This document shows, piece after piece, positions 8,266-16,700 of a stretch of 42,617 bases of DNA. A model generated the notes under the pieces. That model was not told where the DNA came from. It saw nothing but the letters and a program-made list of their open reading frames with translations, and made no database searches. The translations under genes and the position numbers were made by a program. Source of the DNA: an uncultured Chloroflexales bacterium (GTDB lineage Bacteria; Chloroflexota; Chloroflexia; Chloroflexales; Chloroflexaceae); the NCBI GenBank assembly GCA_937967405.1, contig CALCJV010000127.1, forward strand, positions 1-42,617. Direction: 5' to 3'. Every line of letters begins with the position of its first letter. The first letter of the stretch is position 1.

Positions 8266-8664
8266 TCAGCCGCGCCGAAACGTCTGCTTCACGTTCTCGT
8301 TGAACGTCAGGTAGCCAAAGATCGCGCCCGGAATAATCAAGCCGAACAGGGCCCAGAAGTTGCCCCCCAGCAAGCCGGCAATCGGCCCCACAAGCGAGAA
8401 GGCGGCGGCAATCCATGCGAGGAGATAGGCCCACTTCTGCCGCGCAAACAAGCCAAAGCCAACGACAAAGTTCAAGATCGCACTGCCGATGCCCCAAAAG
8501 CCGCCCCAAAACGTCGAGCCACCAAATTCGCGCATGGTACTAGAGAACAGCAAGCCCGTGATCCAACTGACACTGCCGACACTGATTGCAACCACGCCCC
8601 AAATCAATGAGAATATCCCACCGATAATGTACAGGATCGCAAGAACGACAATTCCGGCTGGCAT
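8266..8664 (-). CDS. Small four-TM integral membrane protein, unknown function
   Basis: The 132-residue, very hydrophobic protein has four likely membrane helices (about 3-28, 32-75 containing two short segments, 80-100, 104-122), many Gly/Trp residues and a basic C-terminus (VKQTFRRG). It resembles the small DUF-type membrane proteins common in Chloroflexota, but I cannot name the family. It heads a probable three-gene operon with the two coiled-coil membrane proteins, 22 bases upstream of the second, behind an extended -10 promoter. Confidence 0.7.
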   Translation of the reverse strand: MPAGIVVLAILYIIGGIFSLIWGVVAISVGSVSWITGLLFSSTMREFGGSTFWGGFWGIGSAILNFVVGFGLFARQKWAYLLAWIAAAFSLVGPIAGLLGGNFWALFGLIIPGAIFGYLTFNENVKQTFRRG

Positions 8665-8775
8665 CCTTCATCCCCTTTCTGGTTAGCACCATTTGTTGCA
8701 GGATTGTACCTGCATTCACCACATGCCCATCATCATGGGTGTGTCTCTGTTTTACGTCATGGCTGAACTTCAGGC

Positions 8776-8784
8776 ATTATACCA
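8776..8784 (-). promoter_or_regulatory. Extended -10 promoter (TGGTATAAT) for the membrane-protein operon
   Basis: On the minus strand TGGTATAAT matches the TGnTATAAT extended -10 exactly; no good -35 is seen, which extended -10 promoters tolerate. The predicted start near 8769 leaves a leader of about 105 bases that contains a CCCAT/ATGGG hairpin at 8726-8739. Confidence 0.5.
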
Positions 8785-8815
8785 GAAATTAGGATATGCT
8801 CGTACCAGCCTGCTC

Positions 8816-11800
8816 CTATCCGTCTCGCATGGTGTGTAAGCCTAGCATCACTGCCGTCGCCGGATCACCGCCTGTCAGTGCAAACATGGCGTGTGCGTGG
8901 TGCTGATGCTGGTGGCGGGTGGTGGGCTGGTGGGCGTGGCGGGCTAGCGCAGTGTGGAGTAGCGCGGATTCGTAGGGCATACTCAGTTGGGTGGCGGTGT
9001 GTAGCCCGATCTGCCACTGTTGGCTAGCGAGCCTGCGCCAGCCGTGGAGCAGGAGGTAGTAACCGAGATAGAGCCGCCAGCGCGGTCTGCCGATGGGAAA
9101 GTGGTAGGCGTAGTGGGCGAGCGCAGTACAGGCGTGGCGGGCAGCACGGCGGGTACGCTCGCGGGCGGCGGGTAGCACTCGCTGCTGGATCGCCTGCTGC
9201 CACTGATACAAGGCAAGCTCGGCCCAGCCCGCATAGCCTTCAAGCAGGGCGTAAACCAATGGCCCACGTAGCTCAGCGAGCAAGGTGGAGCTGTGCTGGG
9301 CAGCGCGTTGGGCTGCCGCTAGCTCGCCTTGCCGCAGGTAAGTCTGGGCCAGCAAGCCGTAGTAGCCAATGCTGCTGGGTGAATCTCGCGGATCAAGGAT
9401 GGTGGTGGCCTGTGTTAGCAAGTGCTGCGCTTGGCCCAGATTGCCGCGCCGTAGAGCCAGCTGGCCCTGCCCACCTTTTGACCATGCCTGCTGCAACATG
9501 TTGCCGTGCTGGTGGCTGGCCTGATCCAGTACCACAAACATAGCATGGGCCCGGCGCAGGTTGCCCTGAAAAGCGTAACACTGGGCCAACAAGCCCCACG
9601 CCTGCCCCCACTGGCGATCATCGCGCAGGCTCCAGCTGTGCTCAAGCGCGGTGTGGAGGGGAGCCTGAGCGACCGGCCATGCCCCTCGCCCAATTGCGGC
9701 CAAGCCAGCCATAATCGCAACGGTGGTCTGCGTGGTAATATCGCCCGTCTGCGTTGCAATCTGTTGGGCCCGCTGCATGATGAGGTCGGCAAGGCGTGAA
9801 ACGCCTAGCGCATTGAGGGCGACAGCACTCGCGGCGCGGGCAAGGGCTAGCTCTGGCGATATGCCGATCTGCTCAGCTAGCGCAAGTGCGGCAAGGTTGG
9901 CGGTGATCGCGTGGCGGCTGCGCCCCGCGAAGAATGCCACTGTGCTGAGCTGGGCATACAGGCGGGCAGCTTCCACATGCAGGGCGGGCTGGGGCTGCGG
10001 GCGGATCCCACAGCGCAAGAGCAAGGCCAGCAGGTGCTTGGGCTGCGGAAGCGGATACCCTGCATACAATAGGGCTTGTTCGCCGTGCTGGCGACTCTGG
10101 GCGAGCTTGCCGCGTGCCAAATAGGCCTCGGATAGCAGACGCTGCCAGCGCACCAACTCAGCAGGCGGCGGGCGATCCGCCTCAGCGAGCGAGCGGTACA
10201 GGTGGGCCTGTTCGGCTTCGTGCGGCGGCGGCGGCACACGCCCCACCAGCACCAGCGCGTGGTGCAGCAGACGGCTTGCCTCGCGGTAGGCGTGGGTCTG
10301 TAGCGCATATTCACCAGCTTGCACCAGATAGCCCAATGCTCGCGCTGGTTCTTCGGCATGCAGCCAGTGGTGGGCCAAGGTTGCCGCGTGGATATGCTGG
10401 ACATCGGGGGTATGCTGCTCGTGCCACGTTGCGACTGCCCGATGCAGATCGCGGCGTTGGGCATACAGCAAGGTGGCGTAGACGGCCTCGCGGATCAGGA
10501 TGTGCCCAAACTCCCACTCGCGGCCGTCGCGGGTCAGTCGCCGGAAGATCTGCGCCTGCTCCAACTGGCGTAGATAGTCCTGCATTTGGGTCGGCGTAAT
10601 CGCCAGTGGGTAGATGGCGTGCAGGGTCGTACTGGCAAAGCGCACCCCGATCACGCTGGCCACCTTGACCGTGAGTTGCAGTGCCGGCGGCTGGCGATCA
10701 ATGCGGCTGGCAATCACGCCCTGCACATTAGCAGGCAAGCGAATCTGGCTGGGCATGTCGCCGTTGGAAAACAGGCGGCATTCGTTGGCCGTGCAGCGGA
10801 GCGTCCCGTCCTCGTACAGGCTCCGCGTGAGTTCAGTAATCAGAAACGGGTTCCCCCGCGCATGGTGCTGCACGAGTTCCAGCACCTCGTCGGCAACGCA
10901 GGCAACATTGAGTTGCGCCGCGATCAACTGGCGGGCGGCTTCATCATCCAGCCCAGTGAGGAGCAGCCGCCGGGCCTGTGGCTGGCGCAGCAGCTGCTGA
11001 TACTCACGGGCCAGTGGCTCGGTGAGGGGTTGGGTTGAGACGATCAGCAAGAGGGGCGTAATCGTTTGAGTGGCGGCAAGGGCAAGGCTCCACGATGGCG
11101 AGTCGAGCCAGTGGGCATCTTCCAACACCAACACCATCGGGAGCTGCGTGCTGGCCAGCTGCAACAGGCGCAACAGGATGCGGTGGGTCTGTTCAGCTCG
11201 CACCGTGGCCGACATGTGCTCAGTGAGCGTGGTCTCAGCGAGATTGAGCTGCAAGATCGTATTCAGCAGGGGGGCAAGCTCCACCAGTTCCGGCGCAATG
11301 GTAAGGCTGTGCAAGACGTGGGCCTGCCGAGTTGCCGGATCATCGGGCAGCAGGTGCAGATGAAACAACTGCTGAAACACACTGTGCCACGCATGGTAGG
11401 GCGTGTGGTGCGCGAGCGCATCGCCTGCCCCACGCAACGTGACGGTTGCATGGGCGCGAGCGTGTTCGAGGAGATAGTGCAGGAGGCGCGATTTGCCCAT
11501 ACCTACTTCGCCTTCGAGGATGAGCACGGCACTGGTGCGCTTGTAAAGCAAGCAATCGAGCAAACCGATGAGGCATGCTTGCTCTGCGGCCCGCCCAATC
11601 AAGGGCGGCGGTGTACCGAGCGAAGGTTGGGTGTCGAGCGGCTGAAAGATGGCTACTGGCGCAACTTTGCCTTTGATTGGCACAGGCGGCAGCCGCGCAA
11701 AGTTCAGCTGGGCACGGGCGGCTTGGTAGGTGGCGGCATCGCACAGCACGGCGGGGCGATCAAGTGTGGCTGGGTCAATTCGAAGCTGTTGGGCGTGCTG

Positions 11801-12982
11801 CATCAGGCGCGAGGCAAGATTGATGATATCGCCGATCAGGGCATAGTCACGGCGGCGATGGTTGCCGCGTGAGCCGCAAAAGACCAAGCCCGTCGCTACG
11901 CCCGCCACACTGCTGTAGCCCAACTGCTGCACCCGCTGCACCATCGCCTGTGCTGCTTGCACCGCGAGCACCGCTTCGTCCTGATGGGTGAGGGGCGGCA
12001 AGCCGAGTGCCGCAACTAAGACCGTGCCTTTGTCATCCACAATGAATTGATTGACACTGCCTTCGTATTGGTAGAGCACGATTTGCAATGCCTGCATGAC
12101 CGTATGCACCTGTTGCAGGGCATCCAGCGCAGTGTAGTTCAGCCCGTGCACATCGAGAAAGATCACTGTGAGGTAGCGCAGCTCGGCCAGCCACTCCGCC
12201 TGTCCCGCTTGCATGCGGCCGAGAACGGCACCGGGAATGTGGCCCCGAATCAGGGGTAGGGTGGCTGGTTCGGGCAAGGGGGGGGGAGGGGCAGGCAGGC
12301 GCGGGGCATGGATCTGATGCAGACAATAGGTGCTGTTGGGGGAAGTGAGCGTACCATGCACGATCTGCTCCACCGCGTGCCACGCTGCCGCCGAGAGCAA
12401 TATCTCGCCCGTGTGGGCATGCCCAATTGCATCGCTGGCTTGCTGGACTGCATCGCCTGCTACGAGCAACTCCCACCGCCCTAAAACCCCACCGACTGAA
12501 AAAATCAATATCTCGCCCATGCCGATGCCCACCCGCAGCGTCAAGGGGGTATCGGCCATCGGAGCTGCGGGGCCCATGTGGGCAAACTCATGCTGGAGTG
12601 CAAGCGCAGCGTGAGCGGCTTGGGCCAGCAGCAACGGCGGATCTGGCGGCGGGGTGTATTCGTGTGCATCCCATAGTGCGATCAGCCCATCGCCAGTAAA
12701 TTCGACAATATCCCCGCCGTGCGCCAGTAGCGTATCTATCATGCTGCCGAAGTAGCGATTCAGCAAGCGCGAGAGCTGCTCGACCCCATCCGGTTGGCGG
12801 CGCGATAAGACCTCGCTCAAGCGCGTGAAGCCCGATAGATCGGCAATCAAGATGGGGGCCTCGTGCAGGCGGCGGGCAGTGGGCGTATTCAACAGGCGCG
12901 GCTCATCCTGATACCAGCGCACAAGGATGCGTGGCACGTAGCTGACGACCGTTTCGAGGAACATTGGCGGTGCGCTGAGCAT
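8816..12982 (-). CDS. Soluble-adenylyl-cyclase-like protein: two class III cyclase domains, AAA/STAND ATPase, TPR-like region
   Basis: The 1388 residues have the architecture of ADCY10-type soluble cyclases. The first cyclase homology domain (about 40-215) has both metal Asp residues (D48 in LIADLSGF, D98 in FTGDGLIALWD) but a poor Asn/Arg motif (LLVAGDAVQQAS). The second (about 268-430) has D277, D317 and an intact transition-state pair N388/R392 in IGDIINLASR. A P-loop ATPase follows, with Walker A GEVGMGKS (491-498) and Walker B MVLVLEDAHW (near 615). Residues about 830-1350 are repetitive helices of TPR/BTAD style. Expected activity is ATP to cAMP by paired domains, gated by the ATPase/TPR module. 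The Shine-Dalgarno sequence is poor at both the first ATG and the ATG seven codons in, so the start is uncertain. Confidence 0.88.
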   Translation of the reverse strand: MLSAPPMFLETVVSYVPRILVRWYQDEPRLLNTPTARRLHEAPILIADLSGFTRLSEVLSRRQPDGVEQLSRLLNRYFGSMIDTLLAHGGDIVEFTGDGLIALWDAHEYTPPPDPPLLLAQAAHAALALQHEFAHMGPAAPMADTPLTLRVGIGMGEILIFSVGGVLGRWELLVAGDAVQQASDAIGHAHTGEILLSAAAWHAVEQIVHGTLTSPNSTYCLHQIHAPRLPAPPPPLPEPATLPLIRGHIPGAVLGRMQAGQAEWLAELRYLTVIFLDVHGLNYTALDALQQVHTVMQALQIVLYQYEGSVNQFIVDDKGTVLVAALGLPPLTHQDEAVLAVQAAQAMVQRVQQLGYSSVAGVATGLVFCGSRGNHRRRDYALIGDIINLASRLMQHAQQLRIDPATLDRPAVLCDAATYQAARAQLNFARLPPVPIKGKVAPVAIFQPLDTQPSLGTPPPLIGRAAEQACLIGLLDCLLYKRTSAVLILEGEVGMGKSRLLHYLLEHARAHATVTLRGAGDALAHHTPYHAWHSVFQQLFHLHLLPDDPATRQAHVLHSLTIAPELVELAPLLNTILQLNLAETTLTEHMSATVRAEQTHRILLRLLQLASTQLPMVLVLEDAHWLDSPSWSLALAATQTITPLLLIVSTQPLTEPLAREYQQLLRQPQARRLLLTGLDDEAARQLIAAQLNVACVADEVLELVQHHARGNPFLITELTRSLYEDGTLRCTANECRLFSNGDMPSQIRLPANVQGVIASRIDRQPPALQLTVKVASVIGVRFASTTLHAIYPLAITPTQMQDYLRQLEQAQIFRRLTRDGREWEFGHILIREAVYATLLYAQRRDLHRAVATWHEQHTPDVQHIHAATLAHHWLHAEEPARALGYLVQAGEYALQTHAYREASRLLHHALVLVGRVPPPPHEAEQAHLYRSLAEADRPPPAELVRWQRLLSEAYLARGKLAQSRQHGEQALLYAGYPLPQPKHLLALLLRCGIRPQPQPALHVEAARLYAQLSTVAFFAGRSRHAITANLAALALAEQIGISPELALARAASAVALNALGVSRLADLIMQRAQQIATQTGDITTQTTVAIMAGLAAIGRGAWPVAQAPLHTALEHSWSLRDDRQWGQAWGLLAQCYAFQGNLRRAHAMFVVLDQASHQHGNMLQQAWSKGGQGQLALRRGNLGQAQHLLTQATTILDPRDSPSSIGYYGLLAQTYLRQGELAAAQRAAQHSSTLLAELRGPLVYALLEGYAGWAELALYQWQQAIQQRVLPAARERTRRAARHACTALAHYAYHFPIGRPRWRLYLGYYLLLHGWRRLASQQWQIGLHTATQLSMPYESALLHTALARHAHQPTTRHQHQHHAHAMFALTGGDPATAVMLGLHTMRDG

Positions 12983-13056
12983 AGGTGTGCGTGCAGGGCT
13001 AGGCAGCAGGTACGCGGTGTGAGGTAGACCATATCGTCAGTGGCCTTAGCCCCCAA

Positions 13057-13147
13057 GTAACCACCGTTACTGTACCTACAAACTGCTTTCCAATCCTTCC
13101 GCTTACTAGCGGCTCCTGCTTCTTCATGAGTTGCCGTTGCTACCGGC
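13057..13147 (-). other. Structured spacer with three small hairpins upstream of the cyclase gene
   Basis: The 165-base gap between the lipoprotein gene and the cyclase gene holds three consecutive small stem-loops: GTAAC/GTTAC (13057-13070), CCGCT/AGCGG with a 4-base loop (13099-13112) and GCCG/CGGC (13133-13147). None has a U-tract. It could be a leader structure of the cyclase mRNA or debris of a mobile element; no promoter is convincing. Confidence 0.3.
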
Positions 13148-14380
13148 CTAGAAGCCAACCTCGATCAACGTGCGGGCGGTGCGATCTTGAGGGAAGCCGA
13201 CCCCATCTTGAATCAAGCCGACGTAGAAGTACATACGGGTTTCGGGCTGCACCACTTGAACATGCCCGACTACCTCAACCTCCTCGCCGGGCATGAGCCA
13301 ATCTTCCACGTAGGGGATGCGCCACCGCTCTGGTGGTCGTTCGGAGAGGGCCCACCGAAACGGGTAACGCCGTGCACCCCCACCCGAATTCGCGTCCCAA
13401 TCCATCCCCACGCGCCAGAAGCCGCCCGCTTGGGCGGTGTACCGCCCACCGGCAATCGTCGAGTAGACCTCATCGGTGGTGTAGGTGAAGCCACTGGGTG
13501 GCCCGTAGGTGCGGATCGGCACCACGCCCGTGTTGCGAATCCGCATCTCGACGGTGAGCGTGCCACCAAGCATCAGCCGTTCAGGAGCGATGCGGGCAGC
13601 GATGATCGTGGCTTCGGGCTGACCAACATTGATCAGACGGATGGTGCCTTCGCGCTGTACAAGGTTGCCAAAGCGATCTTCGGCGCGGACAGTATAGGTA
13701 TAGACCCCTTCTGGGAGCACGGCTCCATCGGGACGTTTGCCGTTCCACACATGCCGCCGCTCTTCGGGGCTAGATAGCTCGCGGGTGACGAATGGCAGCA
13801 CCTGTCCGTCGGGAGTCGTGATGGCAATATCTACGGTAGCCGTTATGGGTAGGCGATAGGTAATTTCGGTGACATCATCAATGGCATCCGCGTTGGGTGA
13901 GATCGTTTCGGGGAAGGCGAGCAGGTTCTCGATGGCCGGCAGGGGCGGCGCATCACTCTGCACGGCAATCACGGTGCGGGCTTCGCTCGTGCTGCCATCG
14001 TTGGCCTGTGCCACCAAGACCACCGTATAATCGCCATCGGGCAAGAGGCGGCGCAGCAAGCCGTCGTTCTGAGCTGGATCAACGGGAACAGTGCCATCAA
14101 AGCGCAAGGTGTAGGGGGTATCATCGGGGCTGCGCGGCACGGCGCGGCGCAAATCGTAGCGTTGCCCGTCGGCGGATTCAAGGTATATATCCAGCACGGC
14201 TTCGCGCCCGATGCGGTAGCTGATGATCGTTGTTTCACCTGCACCCGTTGGCTGGAGCAGCGGCGGATCGGCACGCACATCACTCAGGAGCGGGCGGGTT
14301 ACGCCACACCCGCCAAGCAGGATGCTCGTTAGCAGCAGCAGGGCAACCATTCCCACTGGCCTGCGTGACACACGTATCAT
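13148..14380 (-). CDS. Lipoprotein with FlgD-like/gliding-type Ig-fold domains
   Basis: The 410-residue protein starts MIRVSRRPVGMVALLLLTSILLGGC: a basic n-region, a hydrophobic core and a textbook lipobox (LGGC, Cys25), so a membrane-anchored lipoprotein. GGAG seven to nine bases upstream supports this start; a longer reading from 14437 adds 19 unlikely residues. The body contains repeated beta-sandwich segments of the FlgD/CHU_C type: ISPNADAIDDVTEITYRL with D-rich turns, then VWNGKRPDGAVLPEGVYTYTV, a hallmark of FlgD-like Ig domains. A C-terminal beta domain includes RIRNTGVVPIRTYGPP. A role in extracytoplasmic structure or in presenting partners is likely; no enzyme motif is present. Confidence 0.8.
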   Translation of the reverse strand: MIRVSRRPVGMVALLLLTSILLGGCGVTRPLLSDVRADPPLLQPTGAGETTIISYRIGREAVLDIYLESADGQRYDLRRAVPRSPDDTPYTLRFDGTVPVDPAQNDGLLRRLLPDGDYTVVLVAQANDGSTSEARTVIAVQSDAPPLPAIENLLAFPETISPNADAIDDVTEITYRLPITATVDIAITTPDGQVLPFVTRELSSPEERRHVWNGKRPDGAVLPEGVYTYTVRAEDRFGNLVQREGTIRLINVGQPEATIIAARIAPERLMLGGTLTVEMRIRNTGVVPIRTYGPPSGFTYTTDEVYSTIAGGRYTAQAGGFWRVGMDWDANSGGGARRYPFRWALSERPPERWRIPYVEDWLMPGEEVEVVGHVQVVQPETRMYFYVGLIQDGVGFPQDRTARTLIEVGF

Positions 14381-14604
14381 CCTTGCACTCCAGAGCGTGG
14401 CAAAGCGGAGATAAGGCCATCTCGGTATCACGTTCATTGTATCTTCATCTCACTGTACAGCATGGCATAACCCAGAGCTACACCAGCATTCGCCCTGTAT
14501 CGTAGCAGTTTCTAGGGCGATTTACAAATCAAGGGGAGCGGGAAATGCCGTTCGCAGCGTGGCCTCGGTTGTGCCGTGACTGCGAGCAGACTCAGCGCCC
14601 CACC

Positions 14605-15789
14605 TCAGTGGGTTAAGCTGGGCGCAAGCAGCTCGGATGTATCATCGTGGCGGCGTGGCTCTGGAGCAGTGGGTGCTTCAGGGGGCAGCGTTGCGGGTGC
14701 AGCGGGCGATGTGGGTGTGGTAAGGCGTGGGGGTATTTTTGTCTGTCCTTCACGCAACTCGCGCAGATGCGTGAGCGAATCCAGCGCGGCATCGTGGACA
14801 TGCTCATTATCATCTTGCAATGCCTGTGCGAGCGCACTGATCACGGGGGCAGCGGTGGCATTCACGCCCATTGTACCGAGTGCATGGGCCGCAGCCTCGC
14901 GGGCATACGAGTCGGGATCGTGGAGCAGTTGCACCAATCCCTCTACCATGCTGGTGGTTCCCGCCAATTCGCCAAGATGGGAGAGCAGCATCGCGGTCGC
15001 CGTCCGCACGAAACGATCCTGATCACGGAGTCGTACCGACAACACCTCTAGAATGGTTGGGATTTGGATGCGATCTTTGAGTGCACCGATGGCACGAGCA
15101 GCGGCGTTGCGCGATTCGAGGTCATTATCGTAGAGGGCAATCTGGATTAAGCGATTGACCATATTTTCAGAGGGACTCCACGCATATTCGCCGAGTCGCC
15201 GGGCTGCTTGGGCCCGCACGGCCGCTGAGCTATCGCTCAAGCCGACGTAGATCAGGATCAGCTCTTCTTGGGTATACATGCCTTTGCGCTGGCGCATCTC
15301 CTGAAAAATGCCGTAGAATGATTTGAGCGAGCTATTCAGGCGGCGGTGCAACTCCAGAAACTCACTTGGTGAGAGATCAATGATCTCATTGCGGAGCGTA
15401 TCAATGAACCAATCCGAATCAAGCCCATGCAGACGTTGGCGGGCGAGCTGCACCGTATCCACGCCCACCAGCAATTGCTCGATAGCCGAACGCCACTGCG
15501 TGCTGTGGCGCAGTTCGTATTCGAGCAGATACGCCAACTGGTAGCGCATAGATGGCGCACGCCGCACCACGGCATTCATCTCAGGGGTCGCCGCGATGCT
15601 CGCTAACGTCTGGATGGCCGTGATCGGCTCTTCCTCAAAGGCATTCAGGAACGGCTCCAGCGTGACACTTGCGAGATAGGTGAGCAGCATGACTGGCCCA
15701 CTGCTAATAACGATCTCCTGACGGGGGTTGCGGGCAAACCCATCGAGTTTGCGCCCGACCTGCATGCGCCATGTTGAACGATCAAACAT
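14605..15789 (-). CDS. HEAT-repeat protein with helical N-terminal domain
   Basis: The 394-residue protein starts at MFDRSTWRMQVG, with GAGG five bases upstream; the additional 55 residues possible from 15954 read through the promoter region and are not credible. The N-terminal 160 residues are helical without recognisable repeats. From about residue 175 HEAT repeats appear (SSAAVRAQAARRLGEYAW; LESRNAAARAIGAL; SYAREAAAHALGTMG; EHVHDAALDSLTHL). The C-terminal 45 residues are a Pro/Ala/Thr-rich tail. It is probably a cytoplasmic protein-binding solenoid. It is divergent from the plus-strand gene at 16002, with which it shares a 200-base control region. Confidence 0.83.
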   Translation of the reverse strand: MFDRSTWRMQVGRKLDGFARNPRQEIVISSGPVMLLTYLASVTLEPFLNAFEEEPITAIQTLASIAATPEMNAVVRRAPSMRYQLAYLLEYELRHSTQWRSAIEQLLVGVDTVQLARQRLHGLDSDWFIDTLRNEIIDLSPSEFLELHRRLNSSLKSFYGIFQEMRQRKGMYTQEELILIYVGLSDSSAAVRAQAARRLGEYAWSPSENMVNRLIQIALYDNDLESRNAAARAIGALKDRIQIPTILEVLSVRLRDQDRFVRTATAMLLSHLGELAGTTSMVEGLVQLLHDPDSYAREAAAHALGTMGVNATAAPVISALAQALQDDNEHVHDAALDSLTHLRELREGQTKIPPRLTTPTSPAAPATLPPEAPTAPEPRRHDDTSELLAPSLTH

Positions 15790-15864
15790 ACGAGCCTCAT
15801 ATCCTGTTAAGATTGCGTTTGGGTCGTGCTGAACAATAAACGAGTATTGTATAACTTGAACTGT

Positions 15865-15870
15865 ATTATA
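15865..15870 (-). promoter_or_regulatory. -10 element for the HEAT-repeat gene at 14605-15789
   Basis: A perfect TATAAT on the minus strand is preceded by GTGG; no clear -35 is seen at 16-18 bases. It would give a leader of about 70 bases. It lies in the divergent 15790-16001 region. On the plus strand of the same region only a weak TTGAGC (15933-15938) followed by TATGCT copies (15954-15964) is visible. Confidence 0.35.
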
Positions 15871-16001
15871 CCACGTAGCATGGCGAAATGATGACGCTAA
15901 GATTACAATGTGCCAACAGGAGGCAATGAGGGTTGAGCCATTGCTCGCGAACATATGCTATGCTGAGCTTAAGGAGGTTGTAGTTGCCCTGCGAGGAGGA
16001 T

Positions 16002-16655
16002 ATGCCAGATCGAGCTGAAGTACCTGCTCCATCCGCGCCCCTGAAGCGTATCCGACGACAAGTGATCGGGCGACGGCTAGGCTTGCAGCCCTACTACCAG
16101 ATCGCCCCGTCTATGGCAGATACGCTAATTTTGACCGCACACACGGATGATAATCGGCACGTGGGACGGCGGTATATGCTTGGCGGGGCGGCACTCGCGC
16201 TCGTTACGCCAGCCGTGATCATTGCGTTCTTTACCACGGGCGGGCAGAGCTTCGAGGCTGCGTGCTTCGGCAGTGCCTTGAGCTGGCCCTGCGCTACGAT
16301 TGGGCTGCTCGGTGTGGTCAGCGGGCGGGCCATTGCTACGACCACCAATACGATTACGTTTGATCCGCATGCCCGCACGATCCGCTACACGCAGCAGAAT
16401 CGGGTGCATCGCCTGCGCTCGCAGACGCTTCAGTATGATCAGGTAGCCCAGCTGCGCTTGAAGCCGCGTCCGGTGCAAGTGGGCAATCTGTTCCAGCGCA
16501 CCTACACGATCACGGTGCTCGAGATTGTGACGGATGAAGGCTATGTGTGGATTGTAGATAGTGCCCGCGATCCGGCTGCCCTTGCCCCGCTCGCGGCGGC
16601 AGTGGCGCAGATCCTCGGCGTGCCGCTCCAGCCCCCCGAAGCGGCGGGGGCGTAG
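16002..16655 (+). CDS. Two-TM membrane protein, possible PH-like cytoplasmic domain
   Basis: The only convincing plus-strand gene. The 217-residue product has a cytoplasmic N-terminal segment of about 50 residues, two membrane helices (about 58-78 and 84-105), then a beta-rich region of about 100 residues (TNTITFDPHARTIRYTQQ, QTLQYDQVAQLRLK, TYTITVLEIVTDEGYVWIVDS) ending in a helix with LAAAVAQILGVPL. This resembles bacterial PH-like membrane proteins. Two starts compete: ATG at 16002 with GAGGAGG close upstream, and TTG at 15984 with an ideally spaced AAGGAGG (15971-15977). I prefer the ATG. The family is not recognised. Confidence 0.65.
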   Translation: MPDRAEVPAPSAPLKRIRRQVIGRRLGLQPYYQIAPSMADTLILTAHTDDNRHVGRRYMLGGAALALVTPAVIIAFFTTGGQSFEAACFGSALSWPCATIGLLGVVSGRAIATTTNTITFDPHARTIRYTQQNRVHRLRSQTLQYDQVAQLRLKPRPVQVGNLFQRTYTITVLEIVTDEGYVWIVDSARDPAALAPLAAAVAQILGVPLQPPEAAGA

Positions 16656-16700
16656 AGCCAACAGCGTGGGAGCTGTGCCGCTACACCCCCGCCACCGGCT

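Noticed and set aside
11066-11872. Plus-strand open frame of 268 codons within the cyclase/AAA gene
   Set aside because: It is antisense to the well-supported P-loop and second cyclase domain; the translation is low in hydrophobic order and resembles no family.
12889-13158. Minus-strand 89-codon frame bridging the spacer and the cyclase start, slightly reminiscent of a transposase end
   Set aside because: It overlaps the cyclase start in another frame and has no start signal; the resemblance is too weak to call a gene. Kept only as a low-certainty remark on the spacer.
15790-15954. 55-codon N-terminal extension of the HEAT protein at 14605
   Set aside because: It would translate across the TATAAT promoter element; GAGG in front of the ATG at 15789 gives the better start.
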